From: Caballeronia novacaledonica
GTDB lineage: Bacteria > Pseudomonadota > Gammaproteobacteria > Burkholderiales > Burkholderiaceae
DNA length: 47,693 nucleotides
Reading direction: 5' to 3'
Assembly (NCBI RefSeq): GCF_900258035.1
Contig: NZ_OGTP01000036.1
Span: forward strand, 1-47,693
Shown here one piece after another: positions 9,751-17,550 of the stretch. The position numbers and the translations under genes are program-made. How positions within the stretch are numbered: the stretch's first letter is position 1; the number at the start of each line of letters is the position of its first letter. The notes below the pieces were generated by a model. That model was not told the origin of the DNA and did no database searches. It was given only the letters and a program-made list of their open reading frames with translations.

Positions 9751-10548
9751 ATGTCGCGTTTCTCCGGTCACATCGAGTCCTTGCGGGCGAAGGCGGCGGC
9801 GGCAACGGGCGCGGCTTCCGGGATGATGAGCCGCACGACGATCCTGCTCGAAGGCGGCCGCGCGGGCACGCCCGGCACGGCTCGCACCGCCGATGCCTTC
9901 GCGCCCGGCGACGTCGCGGCGGCGCTGAAAGCCATCGAAACGCTCGCGCCGAAGCCGTCCGGTCCCGGCTTGCATACGCTCCGCGTAGTGGCGGGCGCGC
10001 CGTTCGCCCGCTATCACGTGCTGCCGTGGCAGCCGCTCGCCAGGCCGCAGGACTGGCTTGCGGCCGCGCGCGTCCAGGCGATGCAGACCGGCGCGGGCGG
10101 CGAGCCATCGCGCTTCGCCGTGACCGACGGCGGCTGGCGATGCGCACGCCTCGCCGCCGCGATGCCCGAGGCGCTGTGCGCGGGCATCGAAAAGCTGTGC
10201 AAGACGCGCAGGCTGATGCTGAGCGGCATCGAGCCGGGTTACACGTTCGCGCTGCAACGGCACGCCGCGCGGATTCGCGACGGTTCCATCGCCATCGTCA
10301 CGCTTGATGCGACGGACGACGGCGCGGCGATCGCACAGATCGGACTGCGGCGCGGCGGCGGGTGGACGGGCTTCATCGCGCTGCCGGTCGCGGGCACGCT
10401 CGACGACGTGCTGCGCGACGCCTTCACGCTCTGCGCCGACGTGCTGCCCGAGCGCCGCTACGTGATCGGGCCGGGCGACGGCGCGCGCTGGTCCGCGCAG
10501 GCCGCCGGCATCGAATGGCTGCCCTCGCGGTGGGACGACGCGTCATGA
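9751..10548 (+). CDS. PilM/GspL-like cytoplasmic actin-fold component (putative)
   Basis: 265 residues with no signal peptide or membrane helix. The segment LRVVAGAPFARYHVLPWQPL followed by a 'W-L-A-A-A-R' helix resembles the start of the actin-like domain shared by GspL and PilM-type assembly proteins (the RYxxxPW pattern). The GYTFALQRHAARI... region would be the second half of that fold. The family assignment is by pattern and by place: in type IV pilus operons a PilM-like protein precedes PilN, PilO and PilP-like proteins, exactly as here. It would link the GspE ATPase to the inner-membrane complex. The start at 9751 has GGAGG seven bases upstream. The stop overlaps the next start (ATGA). 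Confidence 0.6.
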   Translation: MSRFSGHIESLRAKAAAATGAASGMMSRTTILLEGGRAGTPGTARTADAFAPGDVAAALKAIETLAPKPSGPGLHTLRVVAGAPFARYHVLPWQPLARPQDWLAAARVQAMQTGAGGEPSRFAVTDGGWRCARLAAAMPEALCAGIEKLCKTRRLMLSGIEPGYTFALQRHAARIRDGSIAIVTLDATDDGAAIAQIGLRRGGGWTGFIALPVAGTLDDVLRDAFTLCADVLPERRYVIGPGDGARWSAQAAGIEWLPSRWDDAS

Positions 10549-11261
10549 AAGCGCCGCGCATCGATCTGCATCGCGCGAATCGTCCGGGCGCGGCGGCCGG
10601 ACTCATCGCGTTGATCGTGGGCGTCGCCGCCGTGATCGCGGCGATGCAGTACCGCGACGCGCTCCACGCTCAGGGCGAAGCGCTCGACGAACGCGAATCC
10701 GCGATCGCGAAAAAAGAAGCCCAGTTCGCGCGTATCGGCAATGCGCACCGCAGCGGCAACGACGCGCGCAGCGCCGCGCTCATGGCGCAGCAGCGCTACG
10801 CGGCCGAGCCGGCGCGCGATCTGATCGAAGCGGGATGGCATCCGAATATCGCGTTCCTCACGATCGACATCGTGACGGCTTCGCGCCAGATCAACATGCA
10901 GTTCGAGACGCGTTCGGTGCAGGAAGCGATCTCTTACGCCGACTGGTTTCAGGCGCAGCCGCAGACCGAAAGCGTGGCGCTCAAGCGGCAGACGGAGAAG
11001 CCGGGGCCGCCGGCGCCGTCGGTGGAGACGTCGTTGCAGGTGACGTGGAAGACGTTCGGCGGTTCTTTCGCGCGGGCTTCCGCGGCTTCTTCCGCGGCCG
11101 CTGTCGCGCCCTCTTCCGCGCCTTCTTCGGCGCCTTCTTCCGCGGCGCCCGCTTCCGCGCCTTCTTCGACGCCTTCTGCCGCGCCTTCCGCCGCGCCTTC
11201 CGCCGCGTCTTCTGTCGCACCGCCGCCGTCCATGGGCCACGCATCCGGAGGCCGCCGATGA
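10545..11261 (+). CDS. PilN/GspL-like inner-membrane assembly protein with Ser/Ala/Pro-rich tail
   Basis: 238 residues. There is a short basic cytoplasmic N terminus (MKAPRIDLHRANRPG, with the D-L-H-R pattern common in PilN-like proteins), one membrane helix at about 18-36, then a coiled-coil-like and ferredoxin-like periplasmic part to about 170. The last 65 residues or so are a low-complexity run of Ser, Ala and Pro with SSAPSSAP-like repeats. That is unusual for PilN and could be a flexible periplasmic tether. The gene overlaps both neighbours by ATGA. The role is inferred from position and topology; sequence similarity alone is weak. Confidence 0.55.
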   Translation: MKAPRIDLHRANRPGAAAGLIALIVGVAAVIAAMQYRDALHAQGEALDERESAIAKKEAQFARIGNAHRSGNDARSAALMAQQRYAAEPARDLIEAGWHPNIAFLTIDIVTASRQINMQFETRSVQEAISYADWFQAQPQTESVALKRQTEKPGPPAPSVETSLQVTWKTFGGSFARASAASSAAAVAPSSAPSSAPSSAAPASAPSSTPSAAPSAAPSAASSVAPPPSMGHASGGRR

Positions 11262-11779
11262 ACCGCTGGCTGTGGGAACTGCGCCGCCTGCAATGGCGTC
11301 TCGGGACGTTCGGACTCGTCGCCCTGCTGCTTCTCGGCGGCGCGGCGATGATCGCGCTGGCCGAAATCGTGCCGCTGCGCCGTGACATCGCCGCGCGCAA
11401 AGCCGATCTCGACGCACGCGCCGCGAAGCTCACGCAGCCGCCGCCGTCGTCGCCCGACGAAGCCATCGCGCCCGTCAGCGCCGAACAACGATACTTCGTG
11501 TTCCTGCACAGCCTGCACGCCATCGCCGCGAAGAACGGGCTGACGATTCCGCAGGTCACGTATCAGCTCGCCGCGCAGGACAAGGATTCGCCGCTGCGCC
11601 GATATATCGTGGAGGCGACTTTTACGAGCCGCTATCTTCCGCTGCGCAGTTTCGTCTTCGAAATGCGGACCTTGCCCGGCATCCGCTGGGAGCGCGTCAC
11701 GATCTCGCGGCCGAACATCGGCGCGACGGATCTCGAAGTGCGGCTGCAATGCGCGTTTGTCGTGGAAGCATCGAAATGA
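11258..11779 (+). CDS. PilO/GspM-like inner-membrane assembly protein
   Basis: 173 residues. One membrane helix (about 17-36, FGLVALLLLGGAAMIAL) is followed by a helical heptad region (LRRDIAARKADLDARAAKL) and a compact periplasmic domain (EQRYFVFLHSLHAIAAKNGL...). This topology and the beta-alpha-beta ending (YIVEATFTSRY, LRSFVFEMRTLPGIRWERVTI) are those of PilO/GspM proteins, which pair with PilN/GspL. It is coupled by ATGA overlaps on both sides. A separate GspL/GspM pairing cannot be excluded, because the two families are structurally alike. Confidence 0.6.
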   Translation: MNRWLWELRRLQWRLGTFGLVALLLLGGAAMIALAEIVPLRRDIAARKADLDARAAKLTQPPPSSPDEAIAPVSAEQRYFVFLHSLHAIAAKNGLTIPQVTYQLAAQDKDSPLRRYIVEATFTSRYLPLRSFVFEMRTLPGIRWERVTISRPNIGATDLEVRLQCAFVVEASK

Positions 11780-12330
11780 AAGCGCCCGACGCCCGCGCGC
11801 TAAAGGTCTCGAAGCCGCTTCTGCTGCTTCTCGCGCTGACGCTCGGGCTGATCGTGTTCGTGTACTTTCGGGGCGAGCGGGACGAAGCCGCGCCGCCCGC
11901 GCCACCATCGACACCCGATGCGGCGACGCCCGCGTCCTCCGCCAGCGCGCCGGATACCCACGCGCCCGAGAACGTCGCCGTGGCGGCGAACGCGCCCGTC
12001 GATCTGTTTCCGAGCCAGAACTGGCAACCGCCTCCGCCGCCACCGCCGCCGCCCGGTTCGGTCAAGCCGCCTCCGCCGCCCGAACCGCCGCCGCTGCCAT
12101 TCACCGTGCGCTCGCTGTGGCTGGATTCGCGCGGCGTGCTCTACATCGTGCTGGCCGGCACCGGACGCGAATTCCCGCTCTGCGCGGACTGCCAGAAAAA
12201 GGGCTTTCTGCGCCGTGGCGACACGATCCTCAACGCCTACCGGATCGACGCAATCGATCGCAAGCAAGTTCGCTTCACGTATCTGCCGCTCAAACGCCAG
12301 CAAACGCTGTCACTCGGAGAAATCAAATGA
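11776..12330 (+). CDS. PilP/GspC-like linker protein (inner membrane to secretin)
   Basis: 184 residues. A single N-terminal membrane helix (about 15-34) is followed by a long Pro/Ala-rich span and a small C-terminal domain of about 80 residues (TVRSLWLDSRGVLYIVLAGT, then a Cys pair CADC, then GDTILNAYRIDAIDRKQVRF). That last stretch resembles the HR domain of GspC or the beta domain of PilP, which contact the N0 domain of the secretin. No PDZ domain is present. A run of nine prolines occurs in the linker. Position immediately before the secretin and ATGA coupling support the role. Confidence 0.6.
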   Translation: MKAPDARALKVSKPLLLLLALTLGLIVFVYFRGERDEAAPPAPPSTPDAATPASSASAPDTHAPENVAVAANAPVDLFPSQNWQPPPPPPPPPGSVKPPPPPEPPPLPFTVRSLWLDSRGVLYIVLAGTGREFPLCADCQKKGFLRRGDTILNAYRIDAIDRKQVRFTYLPLKRQQTLSLGEIK

Positions 12331-14252
12331 TCCGGCTGAAAGACGTGGCCGTGTGGCTGCTGCTGCCGCTTCTGACCTCGTGCGCGGGCGAGTTGCATCG
12401 CCAGGATCTACAGAACCGGCTCGCCGGCATGCCGCCCGACGCACAACTCGATCTGCTCGCGCAGCAGAGCGCGGCGTATCCCGACGATCTCGAAATCAAG
12501 AACTGGTACCTGAGTTTGCGACGCCGCCTGTCGGTCGAGTATCTGCAACGCGCGACGGTCGCGTATCGCGCGGGCGATTCGGCGCAGGCGCTGGCGTGGG
12601 CGCGTCGCGCGCAGGCCGCCGCGCCGGGCGACGACCAGCCGCGCGAGCTGATCGAGTGGATCGACCGGCAGGCGGCCATCGACGGGTCGCTGCGCTACGC
12701 CGAGTCGATCCGGACGGAGCAGCCGCAGGCGGCGCTCGCCATCGCCAGCGACACGCTCGCGAAGCAGCCGGAAAACGCCCGCGCCGCGCGTCTGCGCGAC
12801 GAACTGCTCACGCCGAAAGCCGCCGATCTCGCGCCGAAGCTCAACAAGGACATGGATCAGCCGATCACCGTGCAGTTTCGCGACCAGCCGCTCATCAGCA
12901 TTTTCGAACTGATGTCGAACATCACGGGGCTGAACTTCACCTTCGACCACGACGTGCAGTCGAGCGCGCCGACCACCATCTACGCCAGCAACACGCCCGT
13001 CAAACAAGTGCTGACGATGGTGCTTCAGGCGAATCAGCTTGCGAGCAAGGTCGTCGGCGACAACGCCATCCTCATTTATCCGAAGCGGCCGGACAAGGAA
13101 ACGGAGTATCGCGATCTCGTCGTGCGCACGTTCTATCTCACGAACTCGTCGGCGGCGCAGGTGCTCGGCGTGCTCAAGCAGATGGTCAAGACGCGCGATG
13201 CCGTGCTCGACGAGCGCACCAACGCCATCATCATGCGCGACGCGCCGGAAACGCTCAGGGTCGCGGAGCGCATCATCCGCGCGCTGGACGTGACGCCCGC
13301 CGAAGTCGTCATCGACGCGCAGATTCTCGAAGTATCGTCGTCCGATCTGCTGCATCTGGGCATTCAGTATCCGGACAGCATCTTCTTCGGACTGCAGTCC
13401 GGCACGGCGGCGGACCAGACCAGACTGCCGCCGAACACCGTCACGCTCGAACAATTGCACAACCTCAACAGCAGCGACGTGCTCGTGCGGATCGGGCCGG
13501 TGGGCATCGACTTCCTGCAGTCGCAGGGCAAGACGCGCACGCTGGCGAACCCGAGCATCCGCGTGAGGAATCGCGAGAAGGCGAAGGTGCTGATAGGCGA
13601 CCGGCTGCCGGTGGTCACGACCACGCTGTCGAGCAACTTCAGTTCGGAGAGCGTCAACTATCAGGACGTCGGGCTGTCGCTGGAAGTCGCGCCGGTGATC
13701 GTCAACAACGACGAAGTGCAGGTGAAGCTGCACATGGAAGTGTCGAACGTCACCGATACGATCACGACTTCCACGGGACTCGTCGCGTATCAGATCGGCA
13801 CGCGCACGGCGGACACCGTGATGAGCGTGCGCAACAACGAAACGCAGATGCTCGCCGGGCTTCTGCAGCGCAACGAGCGCGCCGCTTCGAGTGGACTGCC
13901 GGGACTGAGCCGCATCCCGCTGCTCGATCGCGTGTTCGGCGACCGCACCAACGACGCCCGCGAAACCGAACTCGTGCTCCTGCTGACGCCGCGCATCGTG
14001 CGCAATCAGGCGATGCCCGCAGGCAACGTCGTGCAATTCGATTCGGGCACGGAAAGCCGCATCACGACCGAGCGCGATGTCGTGACGGGCAACGCGAACG
14101 CGCGCCTGCTGCCGACGTCCGCGCCGGTGCAATCCTCCGAGCCGCCGCCCCAGCCGCCCGCGCCGCCGCAGCCCGTCGGCGCGTTGCCGCCGCCGTTGCC
14201 GCGTTCGCCGCCGGGCGCCGCGTCCGGCACGCCGCCGCGCACGCAGCCCTGA
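12327..14252 (+). CDS. gspD: Outer-membrane secretin, GspD/PilQ family, lipoprotein
   Basis: 641 residues. The signal peptide ends in a lipobox (LLTSC), so the secretin is itself predicted to be a lipoprotein. An N-terminal helical, TPR-like part (about 20-170) is followed by an N0/STN domain (about 178-235, ITVQFRDQPLISIFELMSNI), an N1-type secretin domain (about 255-325) and the secretin pore (about 340-560, with the VRNNETQMLAGLLQR and LPGLSRIPLLDRVFG signature). A Pro-rich C-terminal tail comes last. It forms the multimeric exit channel. The helical N terminus replaces the repeated N2/N3 domains of classical GspD, and no S domain for a pilotin is evident, so it may self-target through its lipid. 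Translation overlaps the previous gene by ATGA. Confidence 0.9.
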   Translation: MIRLKDVAVWLLLPLLTSCAGELHRQDLQNRLAGMPPDAQLDLLAQQSAAYPDDLEIKNWYLSLRRRLSVEYLQRATVAYRAGDSAQALAWARRAQAAAPGDDQPRELIEWIDRQAAIDGSLRYAESIRTEQPQAALAIASDTLAKQPENARAARLRDELLTPKAADLAPKLNKDMDQPITVQFRDQPLISIFELMSNITGLNFTFDHDVQSSAPTTIYASNTPVKQVLTMVLQANQLASKVVGDNAILIYPKRPDKETEYRDLVVRTFYLTNSSAAQVLGVLKQMVKTRDAVLDERTNAIIMRDAPETLRVAERIIRALDVTPAEVVIDAQILEVSSSDLLHLGIQYPDSIFFGLQSGTAADQTRLPPNTVTLEQLHNLNSSDVLVRIGPVGIDFLQSQGKTRTLANPSIRVRNREKAKVLIGDRLPVVTTTLSSNFSSESVNYQDVGLSLEVAPVIVNNDEVQVKLHMEVSNVTDTITTSTGLVAYQIGTRTADTVMSVRNNETQMLAGLLQRNERAASSGLPGLSRIPLLDRVFGDRTNDARETELVLLLTPRIVRNQAMPAGNVVQFDSGTESRITTERDVVTGNANARLLPTSAPVQSSEPPPQPPAPPQPVGALPPPLPRSPPGAASGTPPRTQP

Positions 14253-14268
14253 ACCCCGACATGAGCCG

Positions 14269-14742
14269 ATGACGATGCAACGAGGCTTCACGATCATCGA
14301 ATTGCTGGTGACGCTCGCGATTCTCGCCGCGCTCGCGATGGTCGCCGCGCCGCTCGTTCAGGTGGCGGCGCAGCGCCAGAGGGAGGACGAGTTGCGTCGC
14401 GCGCTGTGGAGCATTCGCGATGCGATCGACGCCTACAAGAAAGCCGGCGACGAAGGAAAGATGGATCGCGCGCCGGGCGATCCGGGCTATCCGCCGAAGC
14501 TGGAAACGCTCGTCGAAGGCGTGGTCGACAAGACCAATCCGGCGCACGCGCGCATCTACTTCCTGCGGCGCGTGCCGCGCGATCCGATGTGCGACTGCCC
14601 GAGCCGTTCCGACGAGGCCACGTGGGGCAAGCGCAGCTACGCGAGCGATGCGGAATCGCCCGCCGAAGGCGACGACGTCTACGACGTCTATTCGCTTTCG
14701 GAAGGCACGGGACTCAACGGCGTTCCCTACCGGAGATGGTGA
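14269..14742 (+). CDS. Type II secretion pseudopilin (GspG/PulG-like)
   Basis: 157 residues. The short leader MTMQRG is followed by FTIIELLVTLAILAALAMV, the canonical class III signal with Glu at +5. The rest is an alpha helix with a QRQREDELRRAL pattern and a compact C-terminal domain containing a Cys pair (MCDC) and the VYDVYSLSEGTGLNG end. This subfamily occurs in atypical secretion clusters alongside further pseudopilins. It is probably a minor pseudopilin. The gene begins 16 bp after the secretin, and its stop shares bases with the next start (TGATG). Confidence 0.85.
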   Translation: MTMQRGFTIIELLVTLAILAALAMVAAPLVQVAAQRQREDELRRALWSIRDAIDAYKKAGDEGKMDRAPGDPGYPPKLETLVEGVVDKTNPAHARIYFLRRVPRDPMCDCPSRSDEATWGKRSYASDAESPAEGDDVYDVYSLSEGTGLNGVPYRRW

Positions 14743-15119
14743 TGCTACGGAAGCTGCGGCGCGCGTTCACGCTGATCGAGCTGCTCGTCGTGCTGGCGAT
14801 CATCGCGACGCTGCTTACGATCGTCGTGCCGCGCTACTTCGGCCAGGCGGACAAGGCGAAGGAAACCGTGCTGCACGAAAACCTCGCCGCCATGCGCGAT
14901 TCGATCGACCACTTTCGCGCCGATCAGGGCCGCTATCCGCAATCGCTCGACGAACTCGTGCAGAAGCACTATCTGCGCGAAATCCCGCTGGACCCGGTTT
15001 CCATGAGCCGCTCGACATGGGCGGTCGAGCAGCCCGCCGACGGTACGCCGGGCGTCTACAACGTGCGCAGCGGCGCGAAAGGCAAGGGCAAAGATGGCAC
15101 CGATTACAGCGCGTGGTAG
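14742..15119 (+). CDS. Type II secretion pseudopilin, small
   Basis: 125 residues. A basic leader MLRKLRRA is followed by FTLIELLVVLAIIATLLTIVV with Glu at +5. The residue before the cleavage site is Ala where most prepilins have Gly. The C-terminal domain has the GspG-like patterns DQGRYPQSLDEL, LREIPLDPVS and GTPGVYNVRSGAKG. Start 14742 has CGGAG six bases upstream; the in-frame ATG 14736 has none. It overlaps its upstream neighbour by one base and its downstream neighbour by 26 bp, so translation is likely coupled. Confidence 0.82.
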   Translation: MLRKLRRAFTLIELLVVLAIIATLLTIVVPRYFGQADKAKETVLHENLAAMRDSIDHFRADQGRYPQSLDELVQKHYLREIPLDPVSMSRSTWAVEQPADGTPGVYNVRSGAKGKGKDGTDYSAW

Positions 15120-15576
15120 GCAGCGCGGGTTCGGCATGCTGTGGGCGCTGATGTCCGTGGCGATCATCGGCATCTATTTGATGAAGATCGGCGAGGTCTG
15201 GAGCACGCAGGCGCAGCGCGCGAAGGAAGACGAGCTGCTGCGTCGTGGCGACGCGATCCGCGCGGCCATCGAAAGCTACGTCAAGGCGGACAAGGGCGGC
15301 GCGTTTCCGCGGGATTTCAAGGACTTGACGCGCGATCCGCGTGCGTCGTTCGTGCGGCGTCATCTGCGTCAGCCCTACGACGATCCGATGACCGGCGGCG
15401 AGTGGCGGACCATTCGCGGGCCGGGCGGCGAGTTGTACGGCGTCTCCAGCACATCGACGGAAGCGCCGCTGAAGAAGGACGGATTCTCCGACAGCGACGC
15501 GAACTTCGCGACGCAGACGAGCTATTCGGAATGGAAGTTCACGTATTTCCCGGACAGGGGCATGACCCGGCGTTGA
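15094..15576 (+). CDS. Atypical pseudopilin-like protein lacking Glu at +5 (possible GspK-like tip)
   Basis: 160 residues. The leader MAPITARGRQRG is followed by FGMLWALMSVAIIGIYLMKI, a hydrophobic helix with the prepilin cleavage context but with no Glu at position +5. Loss of that Glu is typical of GspK, the tip pseudopilin of type II systems, although GspK is usually much longer. The helix continues as a polar heptad (WSTQAQRAKEDELLRRGDAIRAAIESY) like the other pseudopilins here, then a domain with DPMTGGEWRTIRG and GVSSTSTEAPLKK. It is the last gene of the secretion block and lies only 16 bp before the GH19 chitinase. Confidence 0.75.
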   Translation: MAPITARGRQRGFGMLWALMSVAIIGIYLMKIGEVWSTQAQRAKEDELLRRGDAIRAAIESYVKADKGGAFPRDFKDLTRDPRASFVRRHLRQPYDDPMTGGEWRTIRGPGGELYGVSSTSTEAPLKKDGFSDSDANFATQTSYSEWKFTYFPDRGMTRR

Positions 15577-15592
15577 TGTGTGGAGAACTGAA

Positions 15593-17521
15593 ATGTCATC
15601 GATTCGAAGAAAACTGGCGGTGCTGCCCGCCGCGTTGTTGCTCTACGGCGGCGCGGCGCTCGCGCAGGAAGCGTGGCGCGAGGGCGCGACGTATACGTCC
15701 GGCGCGACCGTAATCTACAACGGGCGCGTGTATCAGGCCTTGCAGACGCACACGGCGTATCCCGGCGCGGGATGGACGCCATCGTCGACGCCGACGCTGT
15801 GGCGCGATGTCGGCGCGGCGGGCGGCGCGCCTGCGCCTGCGCCTGCGCCAACGCCAACGCCAACGCCAACGCCAACGCCAACGCCAACGCCAACGCCAAC
15901 GCCAACGCCAACGCCAACGCCAACGCCCGCAGGATGCTATGCGGCGTGGTCGGCGAGTCAAACCTATGCGCAGCCCAATACGCGCGTGACATACAACGGT
16001 CGAAACTATCGCAACAAGTGGTGGACCCAGGGCGATAACCCCGCTCAATCCGGCGCGTATGGCGTCTGGGAAGATCTCGGTGCGTGCGGCGGAGCGCCCG
16101 CGCCTGCACCTGCACCTGCACCTGCACCTGCACCTGCGCCCGCGCCTACGCCTACGCCGAAACCGCCGTCGCCGTCGCCGTCGCCGGCACCGACACCGAC
16201 ACCAACGCCAGCGCCCGCACCAACACCAACACCCGCACCAACCCCAACCGCCACCTACAAACCAAAGATCAACTACATCCCCGCACCGGCGGACTATCCA
16301 ACGTCCGCGCAGTTCAGCGCCACCGAGAAGCAGCTCGTCGATCAGACCGGCGGCCTCATCGCGATCGTGCGTGACGCCCTGCGCGTCCTGCCCGACGACG
16401 ACGTCAACGCCGTCGTGCCCGGCCGCGCGGCGAATCCGTCGAACGTGAGGCGCGTCGAGTCGATCGTCAACGAGCAGAAGTTCGACCAGCTCTTCCCGGT
16501 GCGCGACATCCACTACTCGTATGTGAATTTCCTGCGCGGCGTCGCGAAATTCCCGGCGTATTGCGGCGACTTCACCGACGGACGCGATGCGCTCGCCATC
16601 TGCCGCAAGCTGCTCGCGACATCGTTCGCGCATTTCACGCAGGAGACCGGCGCGAACTGGCCATCGCTCACGCCCGCGCAAGTGCGCTCGGGCTATCCGG
16701 ATCACAACAACGCCGTGCTCGCGAAGATGCCGCAGGACACGCCGATTCCGTTCTGGCAGCAGGCGCTGTGGTTCCTGCGCGAATCGGGATACAAGGAAGG
16801 CTCGGCGGTAGGCGCGTATCAGCAGTGCGAGCCGGGTTCGCACGCGACCAACTGGATCTTCTACGCGTGCGCGAAGAATTCGGCGGGCCGATATCTCGAC
16901 TACTTCGGACGCGGCGCGAAACAGTTGTCATGGAACTACAACTTCGGGCCGTTCTCGCAGGCGCTCTACAACGATCCCGCCATCCTGCTCGACGATCCGG
17001 GCCGCGTCGCCGATACGTGGCTGAACTTCGCGTCGGCGATCTGGTTCGCGGTGACGCCGCAAACGCCCAAACCGCCGATGACCTGGGCCATCGACGGCAC
17101 GTGGAAGCCGAACGCCGTCGATCTCGGCAACAACATGAAGCCGGGCTTCGGCGCGACGGTGTTCATCATCAACGGCGGCATCGAATGCGGCAAAGGCGGC
17201 GCGGAGCTGCCGCAGGTCACCAACCGCATCAACGCGTACAAGGAGATTGCGCGCGAACTCGGCGTCGCGATTCCGCCCGACGAACCGCTCGGCTGCGCCA
17301 ACATGCGCGGCTTCAACGAAGGCTCGGCGGCAGCGCTCAAGACCTATCTGGACAAGGATTATTCGTGGGCCAACGGCAAGCCCGTGACCGGATGCAAGCT
17401 CGTCGATTACGGCATGCCCTTCTCGCTCGTCAATCCGGGCGATTACAAGGCCTGCACGGACTACTTCTTCCGCGGCAAGGTCGAATACAACGGACAGATC
17501 GTGATCGACAACACGAAGTGA
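15593..17521 (+). CDS. Secreted GH19 chitinase with two CBM5/12-type chitin-binding modules
   Basis: 642 residues. A signal peptide (about 1-24, GGAALAQ) is followed by chitin-binding module 1 (about 26-77), a Pro-Thr linker encoded by 13 perfect GCCAAC repeats and module 2 (about 115-167). A second Pro-Ala/Pro-Thr linker and a GH19 domain (about 221-642) complete it. The catalytic region is HFTQETG near residue 347, followed by the second family landmark YFGRGAKQLSWNYNFGPFS and ATVFIINGGIECG. GH19 enzymes invert configuration and degrade chitin by a route unrelated to GH18. Start 15593 has GGAG nearby and gives a clean signal peptide. The 16-bp gap after the last pseudopilin makes it part of the secretion operon. 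Confidence 0.95.
   Translation: MSSIRRKLAVLPAALLLYGGAALAQEAWREGATYTSGATVIYNGRVYQALQTHTAYPGAGWTPSSTPTLWRDVGAAGGAPAPAPAPTPTPTPTPTPTPTPTPTPTPTPTPTPAGCYAAWSASQTYAQPNTRVTYNGRNYRNKWWTQGDNPAQSGAYGVWEDLGACGGAPAPAPAPAPAPAPAPAPTPTPKPPSPSPSPAPTPTPTPAPAPTPTPAPTPTATYKPKINYIPAPADYPTSAQFSATEKQLVDQTGGLIAIVRDALRVLPDDDVNAVVPGRAANPSNVRRVESIVNEQKFDQLFPVRDIHYSYVNFLRGVAKFPAYCGDFTDGRDALAICRKLLATSFAHFTQETGANWPSLTPAQVRSGYPDHNNAVLAKMPQDTPIPFWQQALWFLRESGYKEGSAVGAYQQCEPGSHATNWIFYACAKNSAGRYLDYFGRGAKQLSWNYNFGPFSQALYNDPAILLDDPGRVADTWLNFASAIWFAVTPQTPKPPMTWAIDGTWKPNAVDLGNNMKPGFGATVFIINGGIECGKGGAELPQVTNRINAYKEIARELGVAIPPDEPLGCANMRGFNEGSAAALKTYLDKDYSWANGKPVTGCKLVDYGMPFSLVNPGDYKACTDYFFRGKVEYNGQIVIDNTK
15847..15924 (+). repeat. 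Thirteen perfect tandem GCCAAC hexamers encoding a Pro-Thr linker
   Basis: The hexamer repeats without error across 78 bp. It encodes alternating Pro and Thr, so slippage changes linker length by two residues without a frameshift. A second, shorter tract, GCACCT x5 (16106-16135), lies in the next linker. Confidence 0.95.
16106..16135 (+). repeat. Five tandem GCACCT hexamers in the second GH19 linker
   Basis: Five perfect copies encode Pro-Ala pairs between chitin-binding module 2 and the GH19 domain. Confidence 0.9.
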
Positions 17522-17550
17522 ACGCGCCGCATCGCGCGATGAAGCGGCCG

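Noticed and set aside
10949..12043. Minus-strand frame with Glu/Gly/Ala-rich repeats
   Set aside because: It is the complement of the Ser/Ala/Pro tail and Pro linkers of the secretion genes; low complexity on both strands and no start signals.
15522..16133. Minus-strand frame with long Leu/Ala and Gln/Ala alternations in the GH19 linker
   Set aside because: It only reads the hexanucleotide repeats on the other strand.
15847..16135. Tandem repeats considered as a CRISPR array or integron-like repeat
   Set aside because: The unit is six bases with no spacers and lies in frame inside a chitinase gene.
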